From Mixophyes australis (taxonomy: Eukaryota; Chordata; Amphibia; Anura; Limnodynastidae), in NCBI GenBank assembly GCA_036250195.1, contig JAVHZZ010000004.1, positions 138,195,229 to 138,259,228 of the forward strand: a stretch of 64,000 nt of DNA, in the 5' to 3' direction. Under the pieces are notes generated by a model. That model was not told where the DNA came from. It did no database searches and saw only the letters and a program-made list of their open reading frames with translations. The stretch's first letter is position 1. The number at the start of each line of letters is the position of its first letter. The translations under genes and the position numbers were made by a program. Below, piece by piece: positions 9,272 through 23,040 of this stretch.

Positions 9272-11779
9272 ATGTCGACCGAGTCGTCTAATGAACCTTC
9301 AGCACGTGACCTACTACTCCATTTGGCGCATAGAGTTGAGAAACAAGAGGCTGAGCAAGCACAGTTGCTTCATTGTATTCAAGGAGTCGCCTCACGTCTC
9401 GAGACCCTCCAGACCTCTATGTCCGCAGCTCAGAATGTTCCCGTGACCACCTCTGCGGCTGCAGCAACTTCCTCCTCTCCTTCCGTGGCATCCACTGCTG
9501 TTTTGAGACTTTCCCCACCGGAGAAGTTTGACGGAGAGCCTAAGAGATGCAGGGGATTCCTGAACCAGTGTCTTATTCACTTCGAGTGTAATCCAGCATC
9601 GTTCCCCTCAGAACGCATCAAAGTGGCTTTCATACTCGAATGGCCCAGACCGTTGGGACTAAAGGCAATTCAGAGATTTGTTGGATTCGCCAACTATTAT
9701 CGACAGTTCATACCTCACTTTTCTTCCATCATTGCACCCATTACCCATCTGACCAGAAAAACAGCAAATCCTCAAGTTTGGTCTCCGGAATCTATTTCCG
9801 CTTTTGAACTCCTCAAGAAAGCCTTCTCTTCTGCTTCAGTGATTGCTCAACCTGATCAGAACAAACCATTTCTAGTCGAAGTTGATGCTTCCTCGGTTGG
9901 TGTCGGGGCAGTCTTGTCGCAAGAAACTAATTCTGGGAGACTAATACCTTGCGGGTTCTTCTCTAGGAGATTTTCCCCTTCTGAGTCTAATTACGGGATT
10001 GGAGATAAAGAGTTATTAGCTGTAAAGTCTGCACTTGAAGAATGGCGTCACCTCCTGGAGGGTGCTCTCCACCCGGTCACCGTACTTACCGATCACAAGA
10101 ATCTCATCTACCTTCGGGAGGCTCGGTGCCTGAATCCCCGTCAAGCCAGATGGTCCTCATTTTTTGCTCGGTTCAATCTCAGACTCACCTACCGTGCTGG
10201 TTCACTAAACTCCAAGGCTGATGCTCTGTCCCGTTCCTTCGATACCTCTGATACTCCTCACTCGGTAGAACCCCCACCGGTCTTAGAACCTTCTTGCATT
10301 GTGGCAATCACTCGGACACCGCCTGTCGGTTGCTCCTTTCTGGAACCACACCTTCGTCTGAGGGCGCTCCGTTGGGCACATACTTCTAAGTTTGCTGGAC
10401 ATGCTGGATCAGAGAAGACTCTTTCATTACTCTCTCGGCAATACTGGTGGCCCACCATCCGTACTGACGTCCGGGAGTTCGTAGCCTCATGCACTACTTG
10501 TGCTCAGAATAAAGTACCTAGGCAACCTCCCGCTGGACTGTTACAACCTCTTCCAATTCCTGACCACCCTTGGTCTAGCATCTTAATGGATTTCATCACT
10601 GATTTACCACCCAGCAACGGCTACAACACCATCTGGGTCACTGTCGACAGATTTTCTGAAATGGCCCACTTCGTTCCCCTAAAGGGCCTTCCAACTGCAA
10701 CTAAACTAGCACAAATCTTTATTAAGGAGATCTTCCGCATCCACGGTTGTCCTCTGGAGATAATCTCGGACCGTGGCGTCCAGTTTATTTCTCGCTTCTG
10801 GAGAGCCTTCTGCAAGGACTTAGGTATCAGTCTTAAATTCTCCTCTGGGTACCACCCACAAACCAACGGTCAGACAGAGCGAGTAAATCAAGATTTAGAA
10901 TTGTTTCTTCGTTGCTTTTCTTCACACAACCAATCCAATTGGAGTCTTCTGCTACCTTGGGCCGAATTTGCCCACAACAACCATAATCATTCTTCTTCTG
11001 GATATTCCCCATTCTTCACTGTATATGGGACCCATCCCATTCTTCCCTCGTTTTCTTTCCCACCCCCCACGGTCCCTGCCGCCCACGCTATGACTCAAGA
11101 TATGGCTAAACTATGGGTTTCCACCAAACAGAATCTTCTCAAGTCTGGACGTCATTATAAAACTTCCGCTGACAATCATAGAAGAGTCGTACCAGTCCTC
11201 CAGGTTGGGGACAAAGTCTGGTTGTCCACTAGGAATTTGAGACTTCGGGTTCACTCCATGAAACTGGCACCCCGCTTTATTGGACCCTTCTCAGTCACTC
11301 AAATCATTAACCCAGTTACGGTTAGACTCCAACTTCCTCTGGCTCTGAAGATCCATAACACCTTCCATATTTCCCTCCTTAAACCTCTGATACTCAACAA
11401 ATTTTCCCAGGTCACCCCTGTTCCTCATGCCATTCCAACCACTATGGGGGACGAATATGAGGTTAGTCAAATCCTGGAGGAACGTAAATTTCGAGGACGG
11501 TTACAGTACCTGGTACATTGGAAAGGCTTTGGTCCAGAGGAGAGGTCTTGGGTTTTTAAAGAAGATTTGCATGCCCCAGGATTATTATCCGCCTTTCTTA
11601 AACGGCGCTCTTTACCAGATGGGTCTTCCGATTGTGAGGAGGGGGGTACTGTCAGACGCCGTCCCCGCGCCTCCACGCTAAGCAGGGACGGACGTCTAAC
11701 TCTCCCTGAGCGTCCCGTTGCTAGGCAACGGAGACGCATCTTCCGGCGGCGGCGTGCGCATGCGCGCCCGTCGCCATGA
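9272..11779 (+). CDS. Gypsy gag-pol fusion ORF (deleted)
   Basis: An 835-aa open frame. Residues 1 to about 122 are the gag start (coiled HRVEKQEAEQAQLL; LSPPEKFDGEPKRCRGFLNQ). Near residue 123 the frame jumps into the post-RT region (EWPRPLGLKAIQRFVGFANY), skipping the rest of gag, protease and the RT palm. RNase H follows (VEVDASSVGVGAVLSQ about 203; VLTDHKNLIYL). Integrase has its zinc-binding part (H..H and CTTCAQNK, about 369-412) and D,D-E core residues in LMDFITDLP, IISDRGVQF and NGQTERVNQ. A C-terminal chromodomain (YEVSQILEERKFRGRLQYLV, then HWKGFGPEERSW) lies near 727-775. The last 43 codons read into the 3' LTR. The deletion keeps frame, so the ORF is uninterrupted, but the product cannot reverse-transcribe. 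It is a non-autonomous copy, not a host gene. Confidence 0.9.
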   Translation: MSTESSNEPSARDLLLHLAHRVEKQEAEQAQLLHCIQGVASRLETLQTSMSAAQNVPVTTSAAAATSSSPSVASTAVLRLSPPEKFDGEPKRCRGFLNQCLIHFECNPASFPSERIKVAFILEWPRPLGLKAIQRFVGFANYYRQFIPHFSSIIAPITHLTRKTANPQVWSPESISAFELLKKAFSSASVIAQPDQNKPFLVEVDASSVGVGAVLSQETNSGRLIPCGFFSRRFSPSESNYGIGDKELLAVKSALEEWRHLLEGALHPVTVLTDHKNLIYLREARCLNPRQARWSSFFARFNLRLTYRAGSLNSKADALSRSFDTSDTPHSVEPPPVLEPSCIVAITRTPPVGCSFLEPHLRLRALRWAHTSKFAGHAGSEKTLSLLSRQYWWPTIRTDVREFVASCTTCAQNKVPRQPPAGLLQPLPIPDHPWSSILMDFITDLPPSNGYNTIWVTVDRFSEMAHFVPLKGLPTATKLAQIFIKEIFRIHGCPLEIISDRGVQFISRFWRAFCKDLGISLKFSSGYHPQTNGQTERVNQDLELFLRCFSSHNQSNWSLLLPWAEFAHNNHNHSSSGYSPFFTVYGTHPILPSFSFPPPTVPAAHAMTQDMAKLWVSTKQNLLKSGRHYKTSADNHRRVVPVLQVGDKVWLSTRNLRLRVHSMKLAPRFIGPFSVTQIINPVTVRLQLPLALKIHNTFHISLLKPLILNKFSQVTPVPHAIPTTMGDEYEVSQILEERKFRGRLQYLVHWKGFGPEERSWVFKEDLHAPGLLSAFLKRRSLPDGSSDCEEGGTVRRRPRASTLSRDGRLTLPERPVARQRRRIFRRRRAHARPSP

Positions 11780-12297
11780 CAACGGGATGCGCTGCTGAAG
11801 CTTCCTGTCAGCGGCCAGCTGTCTGACCGCCGAATCACTGTCCACCAATGTGTGTGAAGGACCTCCTATATATATCCTGCTCTGACATCACTAGGATGCC
11901 AGAGCAACTAGTTATCTAGCCTCCAGCGTTCCAACTATACATTCTACTTGTATACATTCTATTGATTCCTGTTACTGACCCGGCTTCCTGACCTCGCCTT
12001 TGGATTCTCCCTGTGTCCTGCATTGTTACTTCGGTTTGACCCCGGCCTGCTGACTATCCTCTGCCTCCTGATTTTGTACCTTATCTGCCCGCTTGGTTCT
12101 GACTCGGCCTGTACGTCTACGGATTTGCCCTTACCTCGCAAGTAGCTACCTGGGAGGGCCGCGACCTGCACGTCGCTCGCCGCGAAGTCCAAACTCCCTT
12201 GCGGGGGTCCCTGGTGAATACCGGCGGCGTGTTAGACTCCGCGCCTCCTTGAGTAGCTGAGCGAATACTTGCAGGAACTAAAGTCACCTCTGTGACA
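11650..12297 (+). repeat. 3' LTR of the Gypsy element
   Basis: It begins TGTCAGACGCC directly after gaggggggtac and ends CTGTGACA, followed by the GTATA duplication. Same length as the 5' LTR. Confidence 0.95.
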
Positions 12298-12302
12298 GTA
12301 TA

Positions 12303-14522
12303 TATCGGTGGGGGCAAGGGAGAGGGTTAGACTTCCCTAAGACAAATTGTGTATATATACAAAGATAGGAGGCAAATAACAAATTTACAGGTTGATATGA
12401 AAAACAGTTATACTGTCATTTACAGTTGTTGAAATTAATGTTATTTTAAAAGAATCACACCAGTGACGCTCAAAAATCATTCACATGCGTATGAAATATC
12501 AGTAGTTTTTACTTTGTGCCTTATTTTACTATCCATTTACTATTTTGTTGTCAGCTTCCAACCAACCATGGACACAAAGTGCAAAATTAAGAGTTCTTTT
12601 TACCTGGAACTGCTGTACTTGACCCCCATAGATTCTTGCCATCCAGTCTCGAGGGGTAATGGAGCCAGTCAGGTGGGGAAGTTATCAGGCATTTTAGAGT
12701 CGCATTAGAACTAAATCATGAGCGTAGCAGGCGTTAATTTAGCCCTTAACGGCTTACTGATGTTCTAATTGTGGCGGTCAATCTGGGGGGATTATTTTGT
12801 TAATTTATTTTACTCTCTGGTAATTTAAATATGTTCATTTAAAAAATAAAATAAAATTTAAAAGACAGACAAAAGCGTATTAATGTAAATAAAAGGATTT
12901 GTTCGAAAAATTTGGATTCAGTCAAACGGTTGTAATTAAGGACCGAGAAATCTCAGTTAATTGTTCCATTTAGCTATCCTATTCCTGATTTTATCCCAGT
13001 GGTCTATAAATTGTTCCTATCATAAAAACCTCTATTATCAATTTCTAGAGCTTCCCAGATATTCTCAATCTTATCTGCACTGCCCTGTATGAAAGCTGCA
13101 AATACTTCTGAGAAGGACAGTGGAGATGCTGTCTGCCCAAACTCCCTTTCCTAACAGACAAAAACAAACTCTCTGAACTGTTCCAACTTCACTGGTAGAT
13201 AAATCATTAGCAACAACTTCTACCTCTCCGCCTTGAATGACCAATTCAACAAACTGAACACCTCCTATATCTCTGAGCAGTAGTTCCTGACAGGCACCTA
13301 ACCTCTCTGTTTCATTCGTGACTCAGATCAGTACCTCGTATAATAGAAACCCTATGACAAGCTTGTGACTGTACATTCAATGGACTAAATGAATAGTTTT
13401 ACATTTAATAAATATGTCCACATTGTAGATTTCAAATTTTGCATTTGTTACACTCTTACTCCTAATACAAGGCTGTGAAAATCCTATGAAATGCTGGAAT
13501 TGATATTTTAACTGGCCTACTATGCAAAATTATGTTTTTGGTTTATATTTCTATAAAGACTACGTTTATAAGTAAACGGCTATCATCATTTTATTATCAG
13601 CTATACAAATGTACTGTAATATAATTAATGTCATGTAAAATCAATCTGTGACCTATAAGGACCTGGAGCGTATAGCACAAAAAATATACCAGAAATATGC
13701 TTCATCTCATTCTATTCCAGATCATACTTGACCTTAGTGCGCATTTGTCCATCTATATGCATTATTTCATGGCCCTGATACAGTAGAGTAATTAAAAAAT
13801 AAATAGGTTAGGTCTATACAAACTAGTCAATGAGTCAGCTGTAACTTCTTTTTTTTTTTTCTGGTATGGCTTTGTTACTATGAAGATAGCTCTGCCTAGA
13901 TAAATAAAAGAAGAAAATGTACCTGTGTTCCCCTATCTGTGAGGTCACTATCAGTAAAGTCAGGAGAGCCTTTCTCCTGCTCAGGGCAGACCTTCATCAA
14001 ATTTCTAGCAGTGTTGACACGGTCTCTTTCCCCGTGAGCTTCCCATTCAGATAAATAGAAAGCTCACTGTCTTGATAATGCTGCAAGCAGTTTAATGAAA
14101 CCCCACTATGAGCTGGAGACAGGATCTTCTGCTTGGACCGCTAGAGACTTTGCAAACCGGATGTAGAATGGGGAGAGCGCAGATAAGCAAGATTTTCTTC
14201 TTCCATTTATAGTACATGACTCTACCCAAAGCAAAATGTTTAGCTTTTGGTGGAATTAATTAATTAGCATTGGCTCACAATACCAATAGATTTGTAGCTA
14301 TTTCATGTAGCTATAACGTGAAAACAATAGAGTGCATATACAAATAACAAATAGTCGAGTGTAATAATAAAATAATACATTACTTTCAACATCACTTTAA
14401 TTGCAAAGCAACTATTTTTTAAACATTTTTCATAACTAAATGAATATTTCACAATAAAGCGTTCTACCTATCTCTGTTTCAATGCTTACAATGAGTGGTT
14501 TGTTTGTATTTTCATTCTGTAG
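12303..14522. other. HCN4 intron, no recognised feature
   Basis: AT-rich intron sequence. No convincing exon, RNA gene or transposon coding remnant. It closes with tttcattctgtag before the CNBD exon. Confidence 0.55.
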
Positions 14523-15995
<1,473 letters not shown>

Positions 15996-16125
15996 CTACT
16001 GTGCACAGATTTTCTATAGATTGTAAACTTGCAAGAAGTGCTTTCTTTCCTCGGTCTGTTTCTGATACCCAGTCTTGTTTTATCACTGTGTGCTATTTAG
16101 CTTGCGCTATATAAATAAATGATAA
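15996..16125 (+). repeat. LINE/SINE 3' tail
   Basis: Contains attgtaaacttgcaagaagt and ends gcgctatataaataaatgat, a 3' tail shared by many amphibian and fish retroposons, including the copies at 23.8, 29.0 and 54.3 kb. No coding part is present. Confidence 0.5.
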
Positions 16126-16506
16126 TGTTATTGATAATTCTTAAAAGACATTATTTGCTGTTATTTTATTGTCTGCCCAGCACAGCCAGAGATTACATCT
16201 TAAGATTGTTATTAATAATTAGAAAGACTGAGCCCTCAGGGATCAGTAACATACAATGTGCAACATTTATAAAAGCCATCAACTGTTAAACACAAACAGA
16301 TAGAATTAAGCCTTGGTCTACATCAGCAATTTTTGTTAGACAAATCACATAAAAAAATCACATGCAATTTAATGATCTTTATTGTGACAGTTGTTGTTCT
16401 TCTAGTCTTCTGTTACATGCATCTTGCTAATACACACCATATGTGAAACAATATATATCCCGTTCATTTGTATGAATATAATTTGTCGGGTTGGATTATA
16501 AAAATG

Positions 16507-17313
16507 TCTATGTTTTCATTATGTCTACACAGTTAAAATGCTGACATACATAATGTTTACACATTCAATATGTTGACATGTAAAATGTGTATGGGGTTGT
16601 AATGTTGACATAAATAAATAGATGCAAACAAAAAAAATAGCAATACAAGTGATAACGGAAATAAATGTAAAAATAAAAATGGCATCCTAGCGGTCCCTGG
16701 GTGCCAGGACATGCTGGCACTTGTGGTTCCCCAAATGCCAGCATGCCCTGGCAGCCATGGGTATGCTGATGCTTGTAGTACTACAAGAAACAGCATGCCC
16801 AAACACTTAATAGCAGCCTGGGCATGCTGGGACTTGTAGTGTACCGGGGACAAAATGGATTTATACACAAACAATTAATATTACCCCACACCCACCGACC
16901 CAGGAAAGAGCCCTAGTGCTATCAGCCCAGAGCTGGTTAAACCTAGGGGTGGTACGCACTTCTTTTGGCAGACCCGATCTCCCTAGGGAATCCAGTCCCA
17001 TGCTGACTGGCCTGGGGCTGGTTTGGCATTATGGCAGGGGGACCCCACACTGCCAGGTTCCCTGCTATAGTGTGACCAGCCCGGTCTAGGTAAAGCCTAG
17101 TATTGGTAATAGTAAAAGCTGTCGGGGTGGGGGTGGGTCAATCCGTTTTTCTTTTTACATTTATTGCCGTTTTGTTACATGTTTGCCATTTTTTTGTTTA
17201 TTTGTTTCCTATTTATTTATGCCAACATTTTGAATGTTGACATTGCAACCCTGTACACATTTGAATGTGTAGACATTATGTATGTCGACATTTTAACTGT
17301 TTAGACATTATAA
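16507..17313. mobile_element. Inverted-repeat DNA element (MITE-like)
   Basis: Left arm cattatgtctacacagttaa...gacatacataatg and right arm (inverse near 17270-17313) pair over roughly 180 bp with mismatches and small indels. The interior contains repeated, partly inverted catgctgg/acttgtagt words (16705-16840), such as catgctgggacttgtagt, typical of amphibian repeat DNA. No transposase is encoded. Edges are approximate. Confidence 0.6.
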
Positions 17314-17863
17314 GGGGAGGGGGACAATTAGCCACAATGTTCCTGAAAACATTGCGCTGCGCATTTTTACCGGTAGTATGATAAAAATATACGCCCCGTT
17401 GAGGTGCAAGCAAAAATCAGGGGCCATTTCACTAAAAAATGTGCCTAAAGTGTCTACGCATCCGTTCCTGGAGACACTTTACATATATTCTTTGCTAATT
17501 GAATCTCCCTCCATGACTGTCAACATTATGGTGTAGAATGTCGACTGCATTACAATTTGTATCATGCCATGAAATTGCAGGATTCTGCAACTCTCTGTAG
17601 AACTATCACACAACAGTCAAAAGACTTTTGCATTTGCTGCAGGTCCCCATGGAGATCATTCTTTACAGACCATACCATGTTGCATTTGTGCCATGTCAAT
17701 GGCACAAAATAACTTTCTTATGTAGTCCTACAGTTGGTCAGTGTTTCCATGCGATGGTAAACTCAAAATATTGTACCTCTATAAAAATGTTAGCAGTTGT
17801 TATTTGTGCAAAAACTAAAATTAAAAGCTGCTTTATAAAAACTGGTACCTGTGAAAATTCTAA

Positions 17864-18589
<726 letters not shown>

Positions 18590-19440
18590 GTTTATTTTTA
18601 GCAATTAACAAAATACAAAGTGAATGAACAGAAGTGAAATCTAAATTAAAGCAATATTTGGTGTGCATTCAAATCAGCATCAATTATTCTAGGCACATTT
18701 GCACACAGTTTTTGAAGGAACTCGGCAAGGAGGTTGTTACAAACATCTTGGAGAACTAACCACAGATCTTCTGTGGATGTAGGCTTGCTCAAATCCTTCT
18801 GTCTCTTCATGTAATCCCAGACAGACTTGATGATGTTGAGATCAGGGCTCTGTGGGGCATATCATCACTTCCATGACTCCTTGTTCTTCTTTACGCTGAA
18901 GATAGTTCTTAATGACATTGGCTGTATTGTTGGGGTTGTTGTCCTGCTACAGAATAAAGTTGGAGCCAATCAGAAGCCTCTGTGATGGTATTGTATGATG
19001 GACAAGTACCTGACTGTATTTCTCAGCATTGAGGACACCATTAATCCTAACCAAATTCCCAACTCCATTTGCTGAAATGCAGCCTCAAACTTGCAAGGAA
19101 CCTCCACCATGCTTCACTGTTGCCTGCAGACACTCATTATTGTACCACTCTCCAGTCCTTCGGTGAACAAACTGCCTTCTATTACAGCCAAATATTTTAC
19201 ATTTTGACTCATCAGTCCAGAGCACCTGCGGTCATTTTCTGCACCCCAGTTCCTATGTTTTTGTGCATAGTTGAGTTACATGACCCTGTTTCCACGTTGA
19301 AGGTATGGCTCTTTGGCGGCAATTTCTCCATGAAGATCACTTCTGGCCAGACTTCTCTAAACAGTAGATGGGTGTACCTAGGTGCTTGGGCTCAGTTTAA
19401 AACAGGAAATATTGATATTTCCTGTTGTAAGTTGAGTCCA
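18590..19440 (-). pseudogene. Tc1/mariner transposase relic
   Basis: On the minus strand, fragments in shifting frames match Tc1-type transposase: an SQHHQVCLGLHEETEG-like stretch (the 'PDLNIIE..W' DD(E) region, near 18800-18860), the following KTVCKCA segment, and IHRRSVVSS. Many stops are present. The first third of the transposase is missing and no terminal inverted repeats were found. An unrelated, younger Tc1 copy lies at the right end of the window. Confidence 0.7.
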
Positions 19441-20829
19441 AGGAATATGCTATCTCATATATAGTCCTCTTCCCAATTCATGTGTCAGGGTGTCATGTTT
19501 CATTATTACAAATATCTTAGTATGAGAAGTGACAGGAAACATTGTTAAAACGCTTAATGGCTGATATCTCTTACTTCACTTAACCTCTTCTATACCTTTA
19601 ACCACTTAGAATAATTGACTCAAGACCTGAGTGTAGCAAATGAAATAACTTTATTCAAATATGGTGGTGGAGAAGGAGCAGTGAGTTCGACTTCCACCAG
19701 GCAACCAGGAATTCCCAGCATCAACCAAGGAACAACCGCCAAAAAATGGGCACTCTCACCACGGGCCCACATATCTACTTCCGGGACATCTGTCCTGGGC
19801 ACTACTGAAACAGCAACCCCTCTGAGTTAAAGGAATGCACCCACAAGTCTACCCACCGGGGCGTTACTTGGACCGAGACTATAACCGACTGCTCTAAGAG
19901 AGGCGATTTCAGTTTGGCCACTACTGTACTGTGGTGCCCACTACTGTACTGTGACGCAGTTAATGCCCGACCACTGGGCGTCAACTGCACTGCTTTTTGC
20001 GGCTATGCTTGGATCCTCAAGAACCACGGTTCGCCACCATACCTACACCTATGAAAGCTAAACTCTTATAAACCTATCTTATAAACAAAGCCATGCTTGT
20101 ATCGCTCAAATGCACTCCATCCTGCCTGCAGAGAAAAGGGGTTCTGAAATATAATGTGCGGGTGCTCAATCCGCAAACAACCTAAAGAGCTGATCAAATG
20201 TGCAGTCACTGAATTAATCTTTTTACGAACCCTGAGCTATCTCCTCATGTAAGAGTACCCTAAACCCAGGCCATCGTAGACCCCTACGGCCTATCCATGA
20301 TATCACTACAGGCCCCGGGAAAGCAGAAATATCTCTAGCTGCCTTATGCAACGCAGCCCAATGTACATAAGAGTGCACCAGCACCCACATCTGCAGTGGG
20401 GTCCGATGGTCTGTAAGACAGTAACAAAACCAACAGAGATCAGCCTACATAAACAGCAGTAACTAAATCGGTGAAAGAAAAAGGGAACTCTGGTCAGAGA
20501 CCCCCGAAAAGAAAAATAAATTGAAATTGAGAAACAGATCACAAGACAAGACAAGACCCTCGCACTCAACCAGCACCAGCAGAACATCCTCTAGAAAGGT
20601 ACATACAAGGCGAAAGAAGAAACAAAAGGGAAGCAGGAGACACAAGCGAAGGTAAAACCATAAAACTTTGCGGTGCCAAGTGCCAATCAGGCCCACTTTT
20701 TAAAGGAAAAAATGGACAAATCCCTTTGAGCCCTGCCTCCAAATGCAAAAAGCAGCTGAAACCCTGCGTCACCACAGCGGGAAGAAGCCAAGAAAGAAAG
20801 CTCAAGAAAGTAGAGAAGGCCGTACATAA

Positions 20830-20995
20830 TGTTAATTAACATAATTTTTCCATCTGCCTAGCTCCTTAATAGCCTGCCCAGTAGCACCTCCCAATTGCTG
20901 CAGACGTTGCAGCCCCTATTCGGAAGTGATGGGTGCAAAATGAGAGGCGTCTAGGCCGAGTGCACCCAACTTAAATGCTGCCAAAAACTAATACC
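20830..20995 (-). pseudogene. DIRS tyrosine recombinase, C-terminal fragment
   Basis: On the minus strand a THHFRIGAATSAA segment gives the HxxR box of tyrosine recombinases. After a frameshift comes GATGQAIKELGRWKNYV, matching the region leading to the catalytic Tyr (Y in NYV is the likely position). The first catalytic Arg domain is missing. Confidence 0.75.
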
Positions 20996-21466
20996 TGGTA
21001 AGGGGAAAATCATCACCAACTCCTTACTGGACATTGGGGGCGCGGTACACAAACACACTCCATTAAAGTCTTGCAGAAACAGTTCCCAAAACCGCCAAAT
21101 CTGCTCGGATCTCGGTGCACAGAGTGATCCGTCAGTGAGGGAACATGTGTCCTGCTGTTGACCACTCCAGCTTTCGACAAAAAACCGGCCCCTTAGGAAT
21201 AACTCTGCAAAACAAATTGAAAAGCCCCAGGATGGATTGGGCCTGTGTCAGTGTCACTCCTGTGGATACCCACACCTCAGCTATCAACGTACGCAACTCC
21301 CTGGCCTTGTCCAGAGGGAGCGAACAAAGGCCAAGACTGTATTAATCTTGATGCCAAAGTATGACAACCTCATTGTAGGACCTTGCGTCTTATCGTGCAC
21401 CATCGGGAGACACAGTGAATAGAAAAGAGCCACCACAGAAAACAGTATCTCCTGCAGGTTGTGCAC

Positions 21467-22231
21467 TTACCCGGACCAAGCATAAGGAAATTGTCCAGGT
21501 AGTGGGCGACCCTCCCGATGGCCGGTACCTGCACAGACGCACCAGTGAAGAAAGGAACTAAAACATTCAAAAGAAGCACATGACACCACAAACCCCGTAG
21601 GTAGGCATCTGTCCCCATAGTAATCATCAGCAAGCCTGAGCCCCTTGAATGTGAACAAGTCGAGATGGAGTGGAAGAAGACTAAAAGCCCACTTGAGGTC
21701 AACTTTTGCCATCAAAGCTCCAGACCCAAATCCCCTCACCATGTCTAGTGCAGCATTGAAGAACTGGTACACTACACTAGAGCATTCTGGGAGGTTGGCG
21801 TCGTTCATGGACACCCCTTGTGGGAAAGACAGGTGCTGAATCAGCCTGAATTTCCATGAAACCTTCTTGGGAACCACCCCCACCGGTGAGACCACTAAGT
21901 CCCTGTAAGGGGGGATCCAGAAAGGCCAGCTCATATAACCCAGCAAAATCTCCTTGCCCACCTTAGCCGCCAGGACCTTGGGAAATAAACTAGTTGATTT
22001 CAGGATCCTATCCACGGACGTCCTCATGGACCCCTGGATAGGCAACCAAAAACCATGCAAAACCCCCTCCCTTAAAAACTCTGCTGCAGCCAGATATGGA
22101 TAGTGTGCGAGCCAGCGGCCTAGGCTAACTATGTTAATTGGGGATTCTGCCCTCTGCAGCACTAGGGTTATACTGGTCACTTGCCTCATCCCCTCTGACG
22201 AGCTTGTCGCAAGACTTGGAGGGGTGTCCAC
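21467..22231 (-). pseudogene. DIRS1-like reverse transcriptase fragment
   Basis: A 254-codon open frame. RT landmarks are SPVGVVPKKVSWKFRLIQHL, SFPQGVSMNDANLPECSSVV and GSGALMAKVDLKWAFSLLPL (the catalytic D region), then a CLPTGFVVSCASFECFSSFL palm helix. After a frameshift, HYLDNFLMLGP (21490-21530) replaces the usual YxDD with YLDN, so even a repaired frame would be suspect. This layout (VPKK, LIHHLS, DIxSAFRLLPV type) is DIRS1-like rather than Gypsy. Confidence 0.85.
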
Positions 22232-23039
22232 CCCCGCAGTGCAGGCAAGCGTGGGTGTACCTACAGGTCACCCCACCGAAGCTACTGGTATTAAAGGGAA
22301 AGCCCCGGCCCCTACTGAGAAAGGGCGCTCCACTCCTGCCCCGTATAGACAGTCATTGTTCCACCATGGCCGGGGAAGCCTCAACCCATCCATCCTGGGG
22401 CACCTACAACCATGTCTCCACATGCCGATAGCCAAGCATTAACCTGGGATGGCCATCACATTTCCCCCAAAATACCTCATCATAGGCTAGCCACACTCCT
22501 GGGCAGGATGACGTGTACATTTCATGGACCATGTGTAAATATTTCACGAAGACGTGACTCAAGATAGCCCGCAGGAAACAGGTGTGCCGCTGTAAGCCAG
22601 TTTTTGTATGTCTTATAACTAATCTCACCGCTACACACTTGCACCAGCGTCCCTGTCACCGCCTTCTTGGCTTTATCACAGTAAACAGGTCGAGATACCT
22701 GTCTTTGTATATCCTATCCCGCACCAAGACCCAAACACCTTGATATAGTGCTGTGCTAGCGCAGCGCACCATTTCATCCCCAGTGAGCCAGGATCCCCCG
22801 TACCACTCAGCCTGGTGCTCTGCTGTCCTCATGCGCAATAAATGCCTGCGCAAGTGCTTCACTAGCTTCTTGGGGCACGCGTCAGAGCCAGAACATTTCA
22901 TACTAGAGTTATTGCATTCAGGCAAAATATGACGATGACGAATATGATGAAATATGACGAATATGAAGAGGCAGGCAGGGAGAGCAATGATACTCAGCCA
23001 ACACCACGAACTCCAGAGAGTGATTTTCTCTCCGCTCAT
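22199..23039 (-). pseudogene. DIRS ORF1 (gag-like) relic
   Basis: It opens with a 127-codon frame, continues after a frameshift with YKTYKNWLTAAHLFPAG, then GVWLAYDEVFWGK and HPRLMLGYRHVETWL. It ends with CRYTHACLHCGGGHPSKSC, a Cys/His cluster like the knuckle closing DIRS ORF1. The assignment rests on this order and on the RT that follows. Confidence 0.65.
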
Positions 23040-23040
23040 C

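Larger units (their letters stand above)
8611..12297 (+). mobile_element. Ty3/Gypsy chromovirus, internally deleted, with two LTRs
   Basis: A 3687-bp element bounded by identical-length LTRs (8611-9258 and 11650-12297, 648 bp each) and a perfect 5-bp target duplication GTATA (8606-8610 and 12298-12302). I count 8 substitutions between the LTRs (about 1.2%), so the insertion is fairly recent. The interior holds one 835-codon ORF with gag N-terminus, RNase H, integrase and chromodomain. The rest of gag, protease and the RT catalytic core are absent. A purine tract (gaggagggggg) abuts the 3' LTR. I see no clear tRNA-type primer site after the 5' LTR; sushi/Tf1-type self-priming is possible but unshown. 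It lies in HCN4 intron sequence. Confidence 0.95.
19615..23040 (-). mobile_element. DIRS1-like tyrosine-recombinase retrotransposon, defective
   Basis: In minus-strand order it shows a gag-like ORF1 (23039-22404), a zinc-knuckle-like segment (22271-22199), RT (22231-21467), RNase H remnants (to about 21080), then a jump into the C-terminal tyrosine recombinase (20995-20830). A tail with AATAAAG lies near 19645. Full DIRS1-like elements are nearer 5-6 kb, so the RNase H-recombinase middle is deleted. Several frameshifts are present. The 5' boundary is approximate, and I did not locate the inverted/split terminal repeats of the group. Confidence 0.8.

Noticed and set aside
9392..10866. Minus-strand ORFs inside the Gypsy element
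   Set aside because: Antisense shadows of the intact + strand gag-pol frame.
20306..20805. Overlapping minus-strand ORFs rich in Leu/Ser/Phe
   Set aside because: They lie after the recombinase stop in the DIRS tail, are not in frame with it, and resemble translation of non-coding sequence.
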